Of a stretch of 64,000 nt of DNA, positions 33,241 through 44,960 are shown piece by piece (the first letter of the stretch is position 1; every line of letters starts with the position of its first letter). The DNA is from Syngnathus acus. Taxonomy: Eukaryota; Chordata; Actinopteri; Syngnathiformes; Syngnathidae. The stretch lies in NCBI RefSeq assembly GCF_901709675.1, contig NC_051092.1, forward strand, positions 15,104,991-15,168,990, given 5' to 3'. Under the pieces are notes generated by a model. That model ran no database searches. It had not been told where the DNA came from and saw only the letters and a program-made list of their open reading frames with translations. Both the position numbers and the translations under genes were made by a program.

Positions 33241-33740
33241 TACCGTTTTTTTTTTCCATGTATAATGCGCAAAATTTAACTAATTTATTGTCCTAAAATC
33301 TGGGGTGCGCATTATACATGGATACAATGTTTTTTTAGTTTTTTTTTATCCGGATATCCTACGGAGGCCGCCATTACATATGCGCTTTCTTCTCTGCTGT
33401 TCACTTCAAACACGCTCCATACGAACACAATGCTCTCGTATCAGACGCTTGCTCGATCACCTGCTCGTTTGCTGTCACAATGTACCCTACACAAATCCGA
33501 AATATTTCTTCGCTATTGAGTTTGCTAGCGCATGCGCAGTGATACTGACCGGCAGAATAACATCCGGTTGTTCCCAAAGATGATCATTTTTCTGAAATAA
33601 TTTTACGTTTACGGACTTAAGTAGGAGTCAAAATTTGGGTGCGTATTATACATGGGTACAGGCTTTTTTCCAGCATCAACATGCCATTTTTAGGGTGCGT
33701 ATTATACATGGGGGCGCATTATACATGGAAAACAACGGTA
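33241..33740. mobile_element. MITE family 2, copy 3 (no SINE)
   Basis: It runs from TACCGTTTTTTTTTTCCATG to ACATGGAAAACAACGGTA. Where copy 1 holds the SINE, this copy reads GGACTTAAGTAGGAGTCAAAATTTGGG without interruption. Confidence 0.85.
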
Positions 33741-33769
33741 CTTACTTTGTTTTCACCATTGTGACAAAG

Positions 33770-34078
33770 CCAGCTCAGTGGCCTAGTGGTAGAGTGTCCA
33801 CCCTGAGACTAAAAGGTTGTGAGTTGAAACCCCGGCCGGGTCATACCAAAGACTATAAAAATGGGACCCATTTCCTCCCTGCTTGGCTCTCAGCATGAAG
33901 GGATGGAATTGGGCGGTTTGATCACCAAATGATTCCTGGGCACGGCACCGCTGCTGCTTACTGCTCCCCTCTCCCCCCGGGGATGGATCAAAATTACATG
34001 GGGATGGGTTAAATGAAGAGGACAAATTTCACCACACCCAGATTTGTGTGTGACTATCATTGGGACTTTAACTTTAAG
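33770..34078 (+). mobile_element. SINE family B, full length
   Basis: It begins CCAGCTCAGTGGCCTAGTGG with an A-box-like TGGCCTAGTGGTAGAGTGT. The B box region is GAGTTGAAACCCC, one base off the GGTTCAAACCC of the copy at 40392. It ends CATTGGGACTTTAACTTTAA. Confidence 0.85.
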
Positions 34079-34563
34079 AGAATAACAGTTGGCTTTTTAA
34101 AACATGGAAGTCATCATTCCGTGGTTAATTCATGTCACATGGGCACAGACAATTTAGAATAAGATATTCTTATGTGTGATTTACCAAAGGAGAGTCACTA
34201 TGTGTTCTCATACTGATTTACAGGAAAGGGTGCCAATACCATTGACACAACACATTTTGAGTTTTCAATTCTTTTTGTGTGTGCAAAGTGTGAATGACAC
34301 TGCAAAGTAAACAGTTGAATAATATTTTGATTGAATTACTCTCTGCCTTGACTTTAGTGAGGTTAGTACACGATAATCCTCCTAATAATTATAACATAAT
34401 TATTCTAATTATCGCCCAGGGTGATCATTAGAGAAGGTTTATGTCCAACAGGAGGGTGGGCGATTAATAGAGAACACTTTATGTCCGATCGCCAAGGGGC
34501 ACTGAAATGGGCGATAGTATGTATATTTTCCTCATGTAGTATGCAATATCTGCATCTCACTGG
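34079..34563. other. Nothing recognised
   Basis: AT-rich sequence without repeat termini or coding signal. Confidence 0.5.
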
Positions 34564-36730
34564 TCAAGTCAAGTCAAGTCAAGTTTATTTGTATAGCCCT
34601 AAATCACAAGCAGTCTCAAAGGGCTTCACATAGACAAAAATTGACAATTATTCTCAAAGCAGCCCCTGATCTTAAGCTCCCAAAAGGGCAAGGAAAAACT
34701 CAAAAACCCCTGCCCGGGGAAAATGAGAAACCTTGAGAAGGGACCACAGATGGAAGGATCCCCCTTTCAGGATCACCAGGTTGTAATGGATGCAGAGAGG
34801 GCACAAATAATACATAATATGAAAATCAAAAAAGTGGATGTCCAAGTCAGAGCGAACGGCTGCCGGAGGAGCCCTCTACTATCCTGGCAGTGGAGGTTGA
34901 GCTGCAGTTCCCCCAACCTGAATTGGCCCACGAGAATCCAGATAGCCGCTGTCAGCTTGGGTGCCACCTAACCACCTCCCCGGCCGGGGAGGGGGGGGGG
35001 AGAGAAAACAAAACAAACTCCGGCCGAATCGGCCACTACAAGTTAGTTAAAGGCCATGTCATAGAAATGTGTCTTTAAACGTGTCTTAAATGTTTCTACT
35101 GAGGTAGCAGTCCTAATATCCATTGGGAGGGCATTCCAAAGCTCTGGAGCCCGGATAGAAAATGCTCTAGACCCTGCAGACACTTTCTTGGCCCTCGGTG
35201 TCGCTAAAAGGGTAGCGTTTTGCGAACGAAGGTTACGAGACGGAACATAAGGAACAACTAGGTCGACGAGATACGAAGGCGCTAAGCCATGCAGTGATTT
35301 ATAGGTTAATAGAAGAACCTTGAAGTCACATCTTAAATGGACCGGGAGCCAATGTAAATTGGCTAATATTGGGGTAATGTGATCAAATTTTCTTGTCCGT
35401 GAGAGCAGCCTTGCAGCAGCATTTTGTACTAACTGTAGACTTTTGATGTGGGACTTAGGAAGACCAGAGAATAGTACATTACAGTAGTCCAGGCGCAATG
35501 TGACGAACGCATGTATAATAGTTTCCGCATCACCGGTCGAGAGGATCGGACGAATCTTTGCAATATTACGAAGGTGAAAGAACGCAATTCTGGTTATATT
35601 CTTAATGTGCTTTTGAAAGGAGAGAGTTTGGTCAAACATTACCCCGAGATTAGTTACAGTATCGCTCTGAGTGATAGTACGGTTATCTATAGTTATAGCG
35701 GTTTCCTTGAACAAGTGTTGAAAACGAGTTGGACCAATTATCAACATCTCAGTTTTATCTGGGTTAAGACGAAGGAAGTTGAGAGACATCCATTGCTTGA
35801 TCTCCGCAAGGCATGCCTCAAGATTACAACAATCCCGCGGATCTGTCATCGATAACGGCATATATAATTGGGTGTCATCCGCGTAGCATTGAAAACTAAT
35901 ATTATATTTACGTATTATGTCCCCAAGCGGAATCATATAAATATTAAATAAAATTGGTCCGAGAACCGATCCCTGTGGGACACCACACGTAACATTATAG
36001 AGCTCAGAGGACGCATTGCCATGGACCACTCGGTGCGTCCTATTTGATAGATAGGAATGGAACCAGCCGAGTGCTGACCCTGAAATACCAACACAACTTT
36101 TAAGACGCCATAATAAAATATCAAAGTCTACAGTGTCGAAGGCAGCACTAAGATCGAGTAGTAACAGTACAGATGAAGTGTTTGAATCCATAGCTATGAG
36201 GAGATCGTTAGTCACTTTAGCAAGTGCTGTCTCAGTGGAATGATTAGCTCTAAAACCAGACTGAAAAGAGTCATATCGATTATTGGCGACCATGTAATCA
36301 ATAAGCTGCTGTGCTACTACTTTTTCAAGAAGTTTTGCTATGAATGGGAGGTTTGAAACTGGCCTATAATTACTGAGACAGTCCGGGTCAAGATTTGGTC
36401 GCTTAAGTAACGGTTTAATGATAGCGGTTTTAAAGGCTGTTGGCACTATCCCAGAGGAGACAGACAGCTTGATTATATTTAAGACAGACGGTCCTAAAAT
36501 TTGAAATAATTCTTTAAGTAATTTGGCTGGAAGAGGGTCGAGCAAACATGTTGTTTGTTTAGCCGCACTAACCGTTTGTGTAAGCCTTTCAAGGGACACG
36601 CTATTAAAAGTTGAGAGGGTTGTTGCATGATCATCAGCGTTGGTAAACGGCGGGCTCGACCGAGCGATTGGAATGGTATTCTTGATCTCGGTGTTCTTAA
36701 CACTAGAACAGCGGCTGTTTTGATCTACCT
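34564..36730 (-). mobile_element. L2-like LINE, family B, 5'-truncated
   Basis: The 3' end carries a (TGACT)n-type tail and a 3' UTR (GGGCTATACAAATAAACTTG on the minus strand). A 327-bp copy of this 3' UTR occurs at 58119-58449. The 5' side abuts the 3' tail of a family A LINE at 36731. Confidence 0.88.
35043..36599 (-). CDS. L2-like reverse transcriptase, open frame
   Basis: A 518-codon frame stays open upstream of the listed start, so this is the C-terminal part of a longer protein. Reverse transcriptase motifs: LLDLSAAFDTVDFDILLWRL (motif A Asp), GVPQGSVLGPILF (motif B), CYADDTQLY (catalytic YADD) and NLGVMFDQTLSFQKHI (thumb). The tail ends RLKTHFYDMAF. It would copy its own RNA at a nicked target. 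The endonuclease part is missing by truncation. No internal stop within the RT. Confidence 0.88.
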   Translation of the reverse strand: MSLERLTQTVSAAKQTTCLLDPLPAKLLKELFQILGPSVLNIIKLSVSSGIVPTAFKTAIIKPLLKRPNLDPDCLSNYRPVSNLPFIAKLLEKVVAQQLIDYMVANNRYDSFQSGFRANHSTETALAKVTNDLLIAMDSNTSSVLLLLDLSAAFDTVDFDILLWRLKSCVGISGSALGWFHSYLSNRTHRVVHGNASSELYNVTCGVPQGSVLGPILFNIYMIPLGDIIRKYNISFQCYADDTQLYMPLSMTDPRDCCNLEACLAEIKQWMSLNFLRLNPDKTEMLIIGPTRFQHLFKETAITIDNRTITQSDTVTNLGVMFDQTLSFQKHIKNITRIAFFHLRNIAKIRPILSTGDAETIIHAFVTLRLDYCNVLFSGLPKSHIKSLQLVQNAAARLLSRTRKFDHITPILANLHWLPVHLRCDFKVLLLTYKSLHGLAPSYLVDLVVPYVPSRNLRSQNATLLATPRAKKVSAGSRAFSIRAPELWNALPMDIRTATSVETFKTRLKTHFYDMAFN

Positions 36731-39572
36731 CTCAAAGTCAAAGTCTGCTTTATTGTCAATTCCTTCACGTCAAGACACACAAAGAGATCGAAATTACGTT
36801 CCTACTATCCCACGGTGACAAGACATAGTACACAATTTACATACAAGTAAACAACACAAAAAGTAAAAACAAGAAGGCACAAACAATGAATAAATGAGTG
36901 ATGAATAAATAATAAATAAACAAATAACAATAAATAAGAGGAGCAAAAATGGAGCAAGTGTGCATACAGCAGACAGTCAGAATATAGCGCAAAAGTACAG
37001 GATGCTACGCAGAAGGGGGGGAGAGAGTTCAGGATCCTAACAGCCTGGCGTATGAAGCTGTTAGTGAGTCTGGTGGTGCGGGAACGCAGGCTCCTGTACC
37101 TCTTCCCAGAGGGCAGAAGATCAAACAAAGAGTGAGCGGGGTGACTCACATCACTCACAATCGTGGTCGCCTTGCGGGTGAGATGGGAGGTGTAGATGTC
37201 CTTCAGGGAGGGGAGTGAAGCACCAATAATCTTACCAGCCATGTTCACTATGCGTTGCAGGGCCTTCAAGTTGTATTCAGTGCAGCTACCACCCCAAACA
37301 GCGATACAACTGGAGAGGACGCTCTCAATGGTGCCACGGTAGAATGTAGTCATGACGGCCGGAGGAGCACTTGCTCGCCTGGGTTTCCGCAGGAAGTACA
37401 GGCGGTGCTGCGCTTTCTTCGCCAGTGATGCGGTGTTGGTGGACCAGGAGAGGTCCTCACTGATGTGCACCCCCAGGAACCTGGTGCTGCTCACTCTCTC
37501 CACCACAGCACCGTCGAAGGTCAGCGGCAGGTGCTGGGTGTGACCCTTCCGGAAGTCAACAACAATCTTCTTGGTCTTGTTGTCAGCAGGAGGTTGTTGT
37601 CCCTGCACCACGTGGTCAAAAGGTCAACCTCCAACCTGTATTGAGTCTCGTCGCCCTTGGTGATGAGACCCACCAGAGTCATGTCGTCAGCAAATTTCAC
37701 CATGCGGTTGTTGCTGTAGGTTGAAGCGCAGTCATGCGTCGGCAGGGTGAAGAGCAGCGGACTGAGCATGCAGCCTTGGGGGGCCCCCGTGCTCAGCGTG
37801 ATGCTGGCAGAGATTTTGTCGCCAACACGTACCACTGAGGCCTCTGACAGAGGAAGTCCAGTAGCCAGTTGCAGAGGTAGGTACTGAGGCCCAGCTTGTC
37901 GAGTTTGCAGATGAGTCGTTGTGGCACAATGGTGTTGAAGGCAGAACTGAAGTCCACAAACAGCAATCTCACATACAAGTCCCTTCTCTCCAGGTGGGTG
38001 AGGGCTGAGTGGAGGGCAGAGCAGATGGCATCCTCAGAGGACCGTTTGGCTCCGTATGCAAACTGGAAGTGGTCTATGGTCGGGGGGAGAATGGATCTGA
38101 TGTGCTCCATGACAAGCCGCTCAAAGCACTTCATGATGATGGGCGTCAGTGCCACGGGGCGGTAGTCATTGAAGCAGGACGGAGCAGGTTTCTTCGGCAC
38201 AGGTATGATGGTGGCAGCCTTGAAACACGAAGGGACGATGGCCTGCTGCAGGGAAATGTTAAATATGTCCGTGAAGACACCCGTCAGCTCCCCAGCGCAG
38301 TCCTTCAGCGCTCGACCTGGGATGTTGTCAGAGCCCGCCGCCTTACGGGTGTTGATAGCGGCAAGCGCCCTCCTCACGCTATCGGCAGAGAGGCACAGGG
38401 GCTGCTCGTGTGGAGGGGGAGGGGTCTTCAGCGGGCAAGTGCTGTTCTGAGCGTCGAAGCGAGCAAAGAAGCGGTTAAGATCGTTGAGCAGACGGATGTC
38501 GCCCTCACAGCTCTGCGGCGCGGGCTTGTAGTCCGTGATGGTCTGAATGCCCTGCCAAAGGCTCCGTGTGTCCCTGCTGTCCTTGAAGTGGGCGGTAATC
38601 TTGCAAGACAACGCCCTTTTCGCCTCCTTGATGCCCCGGGACAGGTCGGCCCTCGCTGTCCTCAAGCCAGCCTCATCCCCCGCTCTGAAAGCTTTGTCCC
38701 TGGCCCTCAGCAGCCTGAGGACAGCCCCTGTCAGCCATGGCTTCCAGTTAGCCCGAGTGACGACGTATTTCGAGTGGGTCACATCATCAATGCACTTCGC
38801 GATGTAAGAGGAAACAAAGTCAGTATACTCCTCTGTCCGTCCGATCGTTGCAAGTGGCCGCCTGCTTAAACATTTCCCAGTCAGTAGAGCCAAAGCAGTC
38901 TCGAAGCGCATCAGAGGCACCCTCAGGCCACACTCTAACCCGCTTGCGAACCGGCCTGGATGCTTTCACCATTTGTCTGTATGCGGGCAAAAGCATAACA
39001 GTGATATGGTCAGAAAGTCCAAGATGGGGGAGGGGGGCGGCTTTGAAAGCTCCTTTATGTTAAGAGTAGACCAGGTCCAGGAAGCTGTCGCCACGTGTTG
39101 GAAAATTAACATTCTGGTGAAGCCTCGGAAAAACAGACTTCAGGTTAGCATGATTAAAATCCCCAACGAAGATGGTGAAACTGTCAGGGTGCGCCGTCTG
39201 TTGTTCACTGACAGCCCGGTACAGTTCACTAAGAGCCGCGATCCTGTCGCCTTCGATGTTGGAAGGCGAGATGTATACCGCTACTAGCAGAATCGCAGTA
39301 AATTCCCTTGGCAGGTAAAAAGGATGGCACTTAATGATCACAAACTCCGCCAGTAGCGAGCAGTGCTTGCATGCCACTACAGAGTCCCGGCACCTTTCGT
39401 CACGGATGTAGACGCATATTCCACCTCCTCGCGATTTTCCCCCTTTTACAATGGCCCCCGATAGCACGCTAGCCGCTCCAGATGTACAGCAGAGTCCGGA
39501 ATGTTGACAGTCAACCAAGTCTCAGTGAACACGAGCACACAGCAGTTACGCACTGTCCATTTCGTAGAGCTT
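36731..39572 (-). mobile_element. LINE family A, copy 1, frameshifted
   Basis: The 3' end is TTTGACTTTGAG preceded by GGAATTGACAATAAAGCAGA (minus strand). From 5' to 3' the remains are: endonuclease (CVLVFTETWLTVNIPDSAVH at about 39520, GDFNHANLK), linker, RT from about 38920 ([61 protein letters not shown]) and thumb ([19 protein letters not shown]). At least three frame shifts separate the pieces, so it is inactive. Jockey-group LINE; I place it near L2. Confidence 0.88.
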
Positions 39573-40342
39573 TCCTTGTACTCCATACTTTTTCTTCCAC
39601 TGTATTGCATACAATTAAGAAATCTACTCGCCATGAACTTCTCATCAAGAGCTAGAGATTTACCGTTTTTATTTCCCATCTTAACTTGGTATTTTAGGTT
39701 TATACAATTTTTTTTTTCACTATTTTTTCTTTCTTTGAGGATCCTCAATGCAGGTTTAAATTGACCTTTCCACAAATTCTCTTTGTAGCCAATTTATCCT
39801 ACCAGTCATACTAAACCACACAAACTCCAGGGCGTTTTATTTTTAGGCCTATCCAGGATGGGTGTAAAACCCTCCCAAACAGCTTGGAAAGAAAACGGAC
39901 AAAAAAAAGAATCTACGCCCTTCTTCAATTAGGAAAAAGAAGCTCTGTTTTTTCTTAGCCCGTTCCTTCCATTGGGACTAGAATCCCAGCTGTTTCTTGG
40001 CTTGGAAAAACCAAAGCCGTATTTCTCATAGCTCAGACAAACCAAAGCCGTATGTCTCGTAGCTCGGACAAACCAAAGCCGTATATCTTGTGCAACTTTA
40101 ACTTTTTACGCGTTTCACAACAACACTATCACACAACTTTAGGGCTTTAACTTACTTGTCCCCTGGTTCCTTGCACTGCCGGACCTCGTCAATCCACCTC
40201 TGTCAGACGAAGGCAGACCTAAGATGCTGGCCCAGCGAAGAATTCTCTTCCCAGGACTTTGTTTTCCAGGTCCTCCTAATGGACGCTGGCTTGTCGACAA
40301 TGCAGCACGTCCTCCTCCGTCAGCCAGATGGCGGGTATGAGA
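39573..40342 (-). other. Leader and possible gag start of an LTR retroelement
   Basis: This lies directly inside the primer-binding site at 40343-40362. It contains three roughly 30-base repeats around GACAAACCAAAGCCGTAT (39997-40090). At 39679 a minus-strand frame begins MGNKNGKS, a sequence compatible with N-myristoylation as in retroviral Gag, but only about 36 codons remain before the LINE junction. Retroviral origin is inference. Confidence 0.4.
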
Positions 40343-40362
40343 GAATCCGGGTCATGGCACCA
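40343..40362 (-). other. Primer binding site resembling tRNA-His
   Basis: The plus strand GAATCCGGGTCATGGCACCA matches the 3' end of vertebrate tRNA-His at about 18 of 20 positions, from recall of the tRNA. It sits three bases inside the LTR end. Confidence 0.6.
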
Positions 40363-40365
40363 AAA

Positions 40366-41093
40366 TGTTAGCGTGGTGCTCACTCTAACTAACCAGCTCA
40401 GTGGCCTAGTGGTAGAGTGTCCGCCCTGAGACTGGAAGGTTGTGGGTTCAAACCCCGGCCGGGTCATACCAAAGAATATAAAAATGGGACCCATTGCCTC
40501 CCTGCTTGGCACTCAGCAGTAAGGGTTGGAATTGGGGGGTTAGATCACCAAATGATTCCCGAGCGCGGCGCCGCTGCTGCTCACTGCTCCCCTCTCCCTC
40601 AGGGGATGGATCAAAATCACACGGGGATGGGTCAAATGCAGAGGACAAATTTCACCACACCCAGATGTGTGTGTGACGATCATTGGGACTTTAACTTTAA
40701 CTTATTTTTGCAAGAACCACACGGGAGACAGTATGCCCTTTTTAAGCACTTGCAAATGGAGAGTCATTCGTCGCTGTGCGTACAGCGATGATCGAATGAG
40801 GTCTGACTCAGGCCTCTTGCAAGAGCATTTTTATTGAGAGAAACAGGGTGGGGGTGAGAGTGGACACGATGGGGTTGAAGCCCCTGACCTCTGGTCAAAG
40901 CATAGCAGGGGGTGTTTTACGACGTTGTGTAAACAGAACAACTTTGATTGCTTCCTCTGCATCTGGTCAATCAGCTCAAAATATCTTAGCACTTTGTTCT
41001 ACTACTTTTGTTAAGACAGGACAAGCTAGGTTAATTATTACAGGTTACATTCCAACATAAGCATAGGATCAAACTAATCTATCAACCCTAACA
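40366..41093 (-). repeat. LTR (same family as 59168-59547), interrupted by a SINE
   Basis: The plus strand runs from TGTTAGCGTGGTG to AACCCTAACA, the reverse of the LTR at 59168-59547. It shares CTTGCAAGAGCATTTTTATT (reverse of the AATAAA region) and CCCCTGCTATG-type landmarks. Removing the SINE leaves about 412 bases. The primer-binding site on its left makes it the 5' LTR of a minus-strand element. Confidence 0.85.
40392..40703 (+). mobile_element. SINE family B inside the LTR
   Basis: Full length, with A-box-like TGGCCTAGTGGTAGAGTGTCC and B box GGTTCAAACCCC, ending CATTGGGACTTTAACTTTAA. It interrupts the LTR after CTCACTCTAACT; the LTR resumes with TATTTTTGCAAG. Confidence 0.9.
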
Positions 41094-41094
41094 A

Positions 41095-41372
41095 TAATTA
41101 ATGGTTTAAAGTGCTTATGTGTGCATTTCCCCATATCTTCACACAGTAAGTCAAATATGGTAAGACAAGACAACCATACAGAGTATACAACATTCTCTGC
41201 TCCAGAATATGTTTTGCTACATTAGTTCTAACGTATCTTATATGAGGTTTCCAACAGAATTTATTGTCTAATATTACTCTTAAAAATGTGATCTCATAAA
41301 CTTGTTCAATATTGACATTATCTATTGTTACTTGAACCTGTGTATCTATTTTACGGTTTTGTCTACATTGAT
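41095..41372 (-). pseudogene. LINE reverse transcriptase fragment (thumb region)
   Basis: The minus strand reads EITFLRVILDNKFCWKPHIR and YGCLVLPYLTYCVKIWGNAH without a stop over about 90 codons. This is the region after the palm of a Rex1-like or related fish LINE RT. The catalytic part is missing. A different 3' piece of a similar LINE is at 45245-45640. Confidence 0.65.
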
Positions 41373-41679
41373 GATGATGATGATGATAGAACTTTATTCA
41401 TCACACAGCGGGAATATTCACTCGTCACAGCAGCACATATGAGTGCAAGAATAATACAAGTGCAAGAATAAAACAAGTGCCATAATTTCAAAAAAGGGTA
41501 AAAAACAGACAAGGACAAATACAAGTACCGCTAGTAGAGACGAAACACATTAATTTAACAGGTGCCACGCATGTTGTAAAGTCTGACAGCAGAGGGAACG
41601 AAGGACCTGCGGAACCGTTCTTTCCTACACCGAGGGTGCAAAAGTCTGCCGCTAACGGAGCTGCTCAGGGACCGCACAA
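41373..41679. repeat. (GAT)n run and LINE-like 3' sequence
   Basis: GATGATGATGATGATAGAAC followed by TTTATTCATCACACAGCGGG resembles the antisense 3' end of a LINE ending in a simple repeat. I could not assign the family. Confidence 0.4.
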
Positions 41680-42165
41680 TCTCATGGAGGGGGTGAGAGA
41701 GCTGGTGGAGGTTGGAGACCTGGAACCTGCTGGATTTTCCAGCACCGCCGTAACCCTTTTAGGCATTGAGTTCGAGGTCTCCAACATCCACCAGCTCCGT
41801 GATGTCATCATGGAAGAGTCGAAGAGGATTCCAGCGGCGACCTGTGAAGCTCTGGTAAACTCCATGCCTAAAAGGGTTACGGCGGTGCTGGAAAAAAATG
41901 GTGGCCACACAAAATATTGACATTTGGGTCAAAGTTTGACATTTTCAGTTGGGGTGTACTCACTTTCGTTGCCAGCATTTTACACATTCATTGTTGTATT
42001 TTGAGTTACTTTGAAGTAACAATACATTTACTTTGCTATCCAAGCTCTACAGTGACGACTTAACATTGTCTCAAAGTGTCATTTCTTCAGTGTTGTCCCA
42101 TGACAAGATATAATTAGAACATTGCAGAAATGAGAGGGGTGTACTCACTTTTGTGAGATACTGTA
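41680..42165 (+). mobile_element. Tc1-like element, 3' fragment (second family)
   Basis: The plus frame ends EALVNSMPKRVTAVLEKNGGHTKY and stop, the standard Tc1-like transposase C-terminus. The terminus TGTACTCACTTTTGTGAGAT then occurs near 42150. Upstream, TTCCAGCACCGCCGTAACCC at about 41737 is the inverse of a segment at about 41875, an abnormal internal inversion. Confidence 0.7.
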
Positions 42166-42245
42166 AGTCAACGCTCAACTTCTGACGTCAAACAACACGA
42201 CGGCACACATTACATAATTAACTGCGCGTAACGGTTCCGCTATAC

Positions 42246-43789
42246 TACAAACCGGATTCGGTTGAAGTTGGGAAATTGTGTAAAATGTAAATAAAAACAA
42301 AATACAATGATTTGAAAATCCTTTTCAACCTATATTCAATTGAATACACTACAAAGACAACATATCTAATGCTCAAACTCATAAAGTTTATTTTATTTTT
42401 CAAATAATAATCAACTTAGAATTTCATGGCTGCAACACGTGCAGTAGAAGTTGGGAAAGGGCGTGTTTACCATTTCGTTACATCACCTTTCCTTTTAATA
42501 ACACTTAAACGTTTTGGAAGAGAGGAGACTAATTTTCTTAGCTTCTCATGTGGAATTCTTTCCCATTCTTGCTTGATGAACCGCTTCAGTTGTTCAACAG
42601 TCCGGGGTCTTCCCTGTCGTATTTTACACTTCATAATGCGCCACACATTTTCAATGGGAGACAGGTCTGAACTGCAAGCGGGCCAGGGGAGAACCTGGAC
42701 TCTTTTACTTCGAACCCACGCTGTTGTAACACGTGCAGAATGTGGCTTGGCATTATCTTGCTGAAATAATGAAAAAGACGTCGCTTGGATGGCAGCATAT
42801 GTTGCTCCAAAATGTGTATGTACTTTTCAGCATTTATGTTGCCTTCACAGAAATGTAAGTCACCCATGCCATGGGAACTAATGCACCCCCGTACCATCAC
42901 AGATGCTGGCTTTTGAACTTTGCGTTGATAACAGTCCGGATGGTCCGCTTCCTCTTTGGTCCGGAGGACACGACCTCCGGTGTTTCCAAAAACAATTTGA
43001 AAAGTGGACTCATCATACCACAAAACACTTTTCCATTGTGCATCAGTCCATTTTACATGAGCTCAGGCCCAGAGAACCCGGCGGCGTTTCCGGATGTTGT
43101 TCATAAACGGCTTTTGCTTTGCATGGTAGAGTTTTAACCCGCACTTACTGATGTAGTGACGAACTGTATTTACTGACAGTGGTCTTCTGAAGTTTTCCTG
43201 AGCCCATTTGGTGATATGCTTTCCACACTCATGTCGGTTTTTAAAGCAGTGCCGTCTGAGGCAGTGATTTCACCAGATTCTCTGAACCTTTTGATGATAT
43301 TATGGACCGTGGATGTTGAAGTCCTGAAATTCTTTGCAATTTTGCTTTGAGAAATGTTGTTCTTAAACTGTTCAACTATTTTCTCACGCAGTTGTGGACA
43401 AAGTGGTGAACCTGGCCCCATCCTTGCTTGTGAATGAGTGAGCATGTTTGGGGAGGCTCCTTTTATACCCAATCATGGTACCCACCTGTTCCCAATTAGC
43501 TTGATCACATGTGGGATGTTCCATATTGGTGTTTGATTAGCTTTTCTCAGCTTTCTCAGTATATTTTGCCACCTTCCCCAACTTGTACTGGACCTGTTGC
43601 AGCCATGAAATTCTAATTTAATTATTATTTGGCAAAAAACAATTAAGTTTATCAGTTTGAACATTAAATATGTTGTCTTTAGTGTATTCAATTGAATATG
43701 GGTTGAGAAGGATTTTCAAATCGTTTTATTATGTTTTTATTTACATTTTACACAATTTCCCAACTTCAACCGAATTCGGTTTGTAAATC
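42246..43789 (-). mobile_element. Tc1-like element, copy 2, with long terminal inverted repeats
   Basis: The ends are TACAAACCGGATTCGGTTGA and the inverse of CAACCGAATTCGGTTTGTA. They extend inwards for about 190 bases through CAATTGAATACAC. TA lies at both edges. The transposase on the minus strand is broken: the N-terminal part is at 43472-43170 (MGPGSPLCPQLREKIVEQF, NISQSKIAKNF), then a frame change, and the catalytic start STFQIVFGNTGG to GCISSHGMGDLHFCEG and FSKIMPSH at 43023-42631. A deletion removes part of the segment that joins them. Confidence 0.88.
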
Positions 43790-44220
43790 ACCATAAATGA
43801 AATGCTCTCGGCAACACACCAAACACAAGTCATAGAGACAGCAAAATACATTTGCTGGTGACCGTTAGTCACCGTGCCGCTGCGTAACGGCTACTCGTAC
43901 GATGCGAGGCAAACTTAAAGGAGCGCGCCGAAGCTATCAATCAAACGGCGAACACGCGAAACAAACCGCGATCAGACAAACGGCACAACAGTAGACAGTA
44001 GTAACAATGAAATGTATATACTCACTTTGTGTCAAAGACGCACATGATCACAGCAACATACTCAGTCGATACCAGCAACCTTTAACTTACCGCTGCGCAC
44101 AAGTGAATGGGCATAATGTCTAGACACCGAATGTAGGACGACCCCCACTTTTTCAGTCTTATTTCGATGCAAAAAACATCGTCTTATATTCGGGCCAATA
44201 CGGTACTTTGATTCAGGCTA
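43790..44220. other. Remnant of another transposon around the Tc1 copy
   Basis: It ends CGTCTTATATTCGGGCCAATACGGTA at about 44203, a MITE-like terminus. The other end was not found. Confidence 0.35.
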
Positions 44221-44225
44221 CAATT

Positions 44226-44650
44226 CAAAGTCAAAGTCAAAGTCAAAGTCAAAGTCAGCTTTATTGTCAATCCCTTCATACGTCAAGACACACAAAGAAA
44301 CCGAAATTCCGTTTCCTCCATCCCACGGTGACGAGACATACAAGTAGGCGACACAAAACAAAAACAAGTAGGCACAAACCATAAATAATAAATAATAAAT
44401 AAAATAAAATGAGCGATGAATAAAAACAGACCAATAACCCATTGAATATGAGGGGCAAAACCGAGCCAGTGAGCATACAGCAAGAACAGGACGCTACGCT
44501 GAAAGGGGGAGCGAGTTCAGGATCCTAACAGCCTGGAGTACGAAGCTGTTGGAAAGTCTGGTGGTGCGGGAGCGCAGGCTCCTGTACCGCCTCCCAGAGG
44601 GCAGAAGTTCAAACAAAGGGTGAGCGGGGTGACTCACAATTGCGAGCGCC
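44226..44650 (-). mobile_element. LINE family A, 3' end fragment
   Basis: It starts with a (TTTGAC)n tail (minus strand) and GGATTGACAATAAAGCTGAC, and ends within the C-terminal coding region (GGGCAGAAG, GTGAGCGGGGTGACTCACA). Confidence 0.85.
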
Positions 44651-44784
44651 ATTACAAGAATGATGCGATAAACACATTACAATACACATTATGATAACCA
44701 ATATTGATGGATTAGTCGTGCGGTAACATGAGGTTCCGCTGTTCGATTCCCGCTCTGCCTGAGTTACGTAGGTCGCACCTGATT

Positions 44785-44850
44785 ATAAGTCGCACCCCCG
44801 GCCAAACTATGAAAAAAAACTGCGATTTATAGTCCAGAAAATACGGTCTT
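44785..44850. repeat. MITE family 1-like terminus
   Basis: AAGTCGCACCCCCGGCCAAA...TTTATAGTCCAGAAAATACGGT resembles one end of family 1 or a pogo-like element. No partner end is obvious. Confidence 0.5.
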
Positions 44851-44914
44851 TGAAGAGAGCTAATTTCGACCTATATAATCGACAGGCTGAGGCTTCTGTC
44901 AGACCCTAGTTCCA

Positions 44915-44953
<39 letters not shown>

Positions 44954-44960
44954 CAATCAT
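44915..44960 (+). repeat. (ATCA)n microsatellite
   Basis: About ten ATCA units, with ATTC variants at the end, 50 bases before the MHC transmembrane exon. Confidence 0.9.

Noticed and set aside
38009-38869. 286-codon plus-strand ORF
   Set aside because: Antisense shadow of the LINE family A reverse transcriptase coding on the minus strand.
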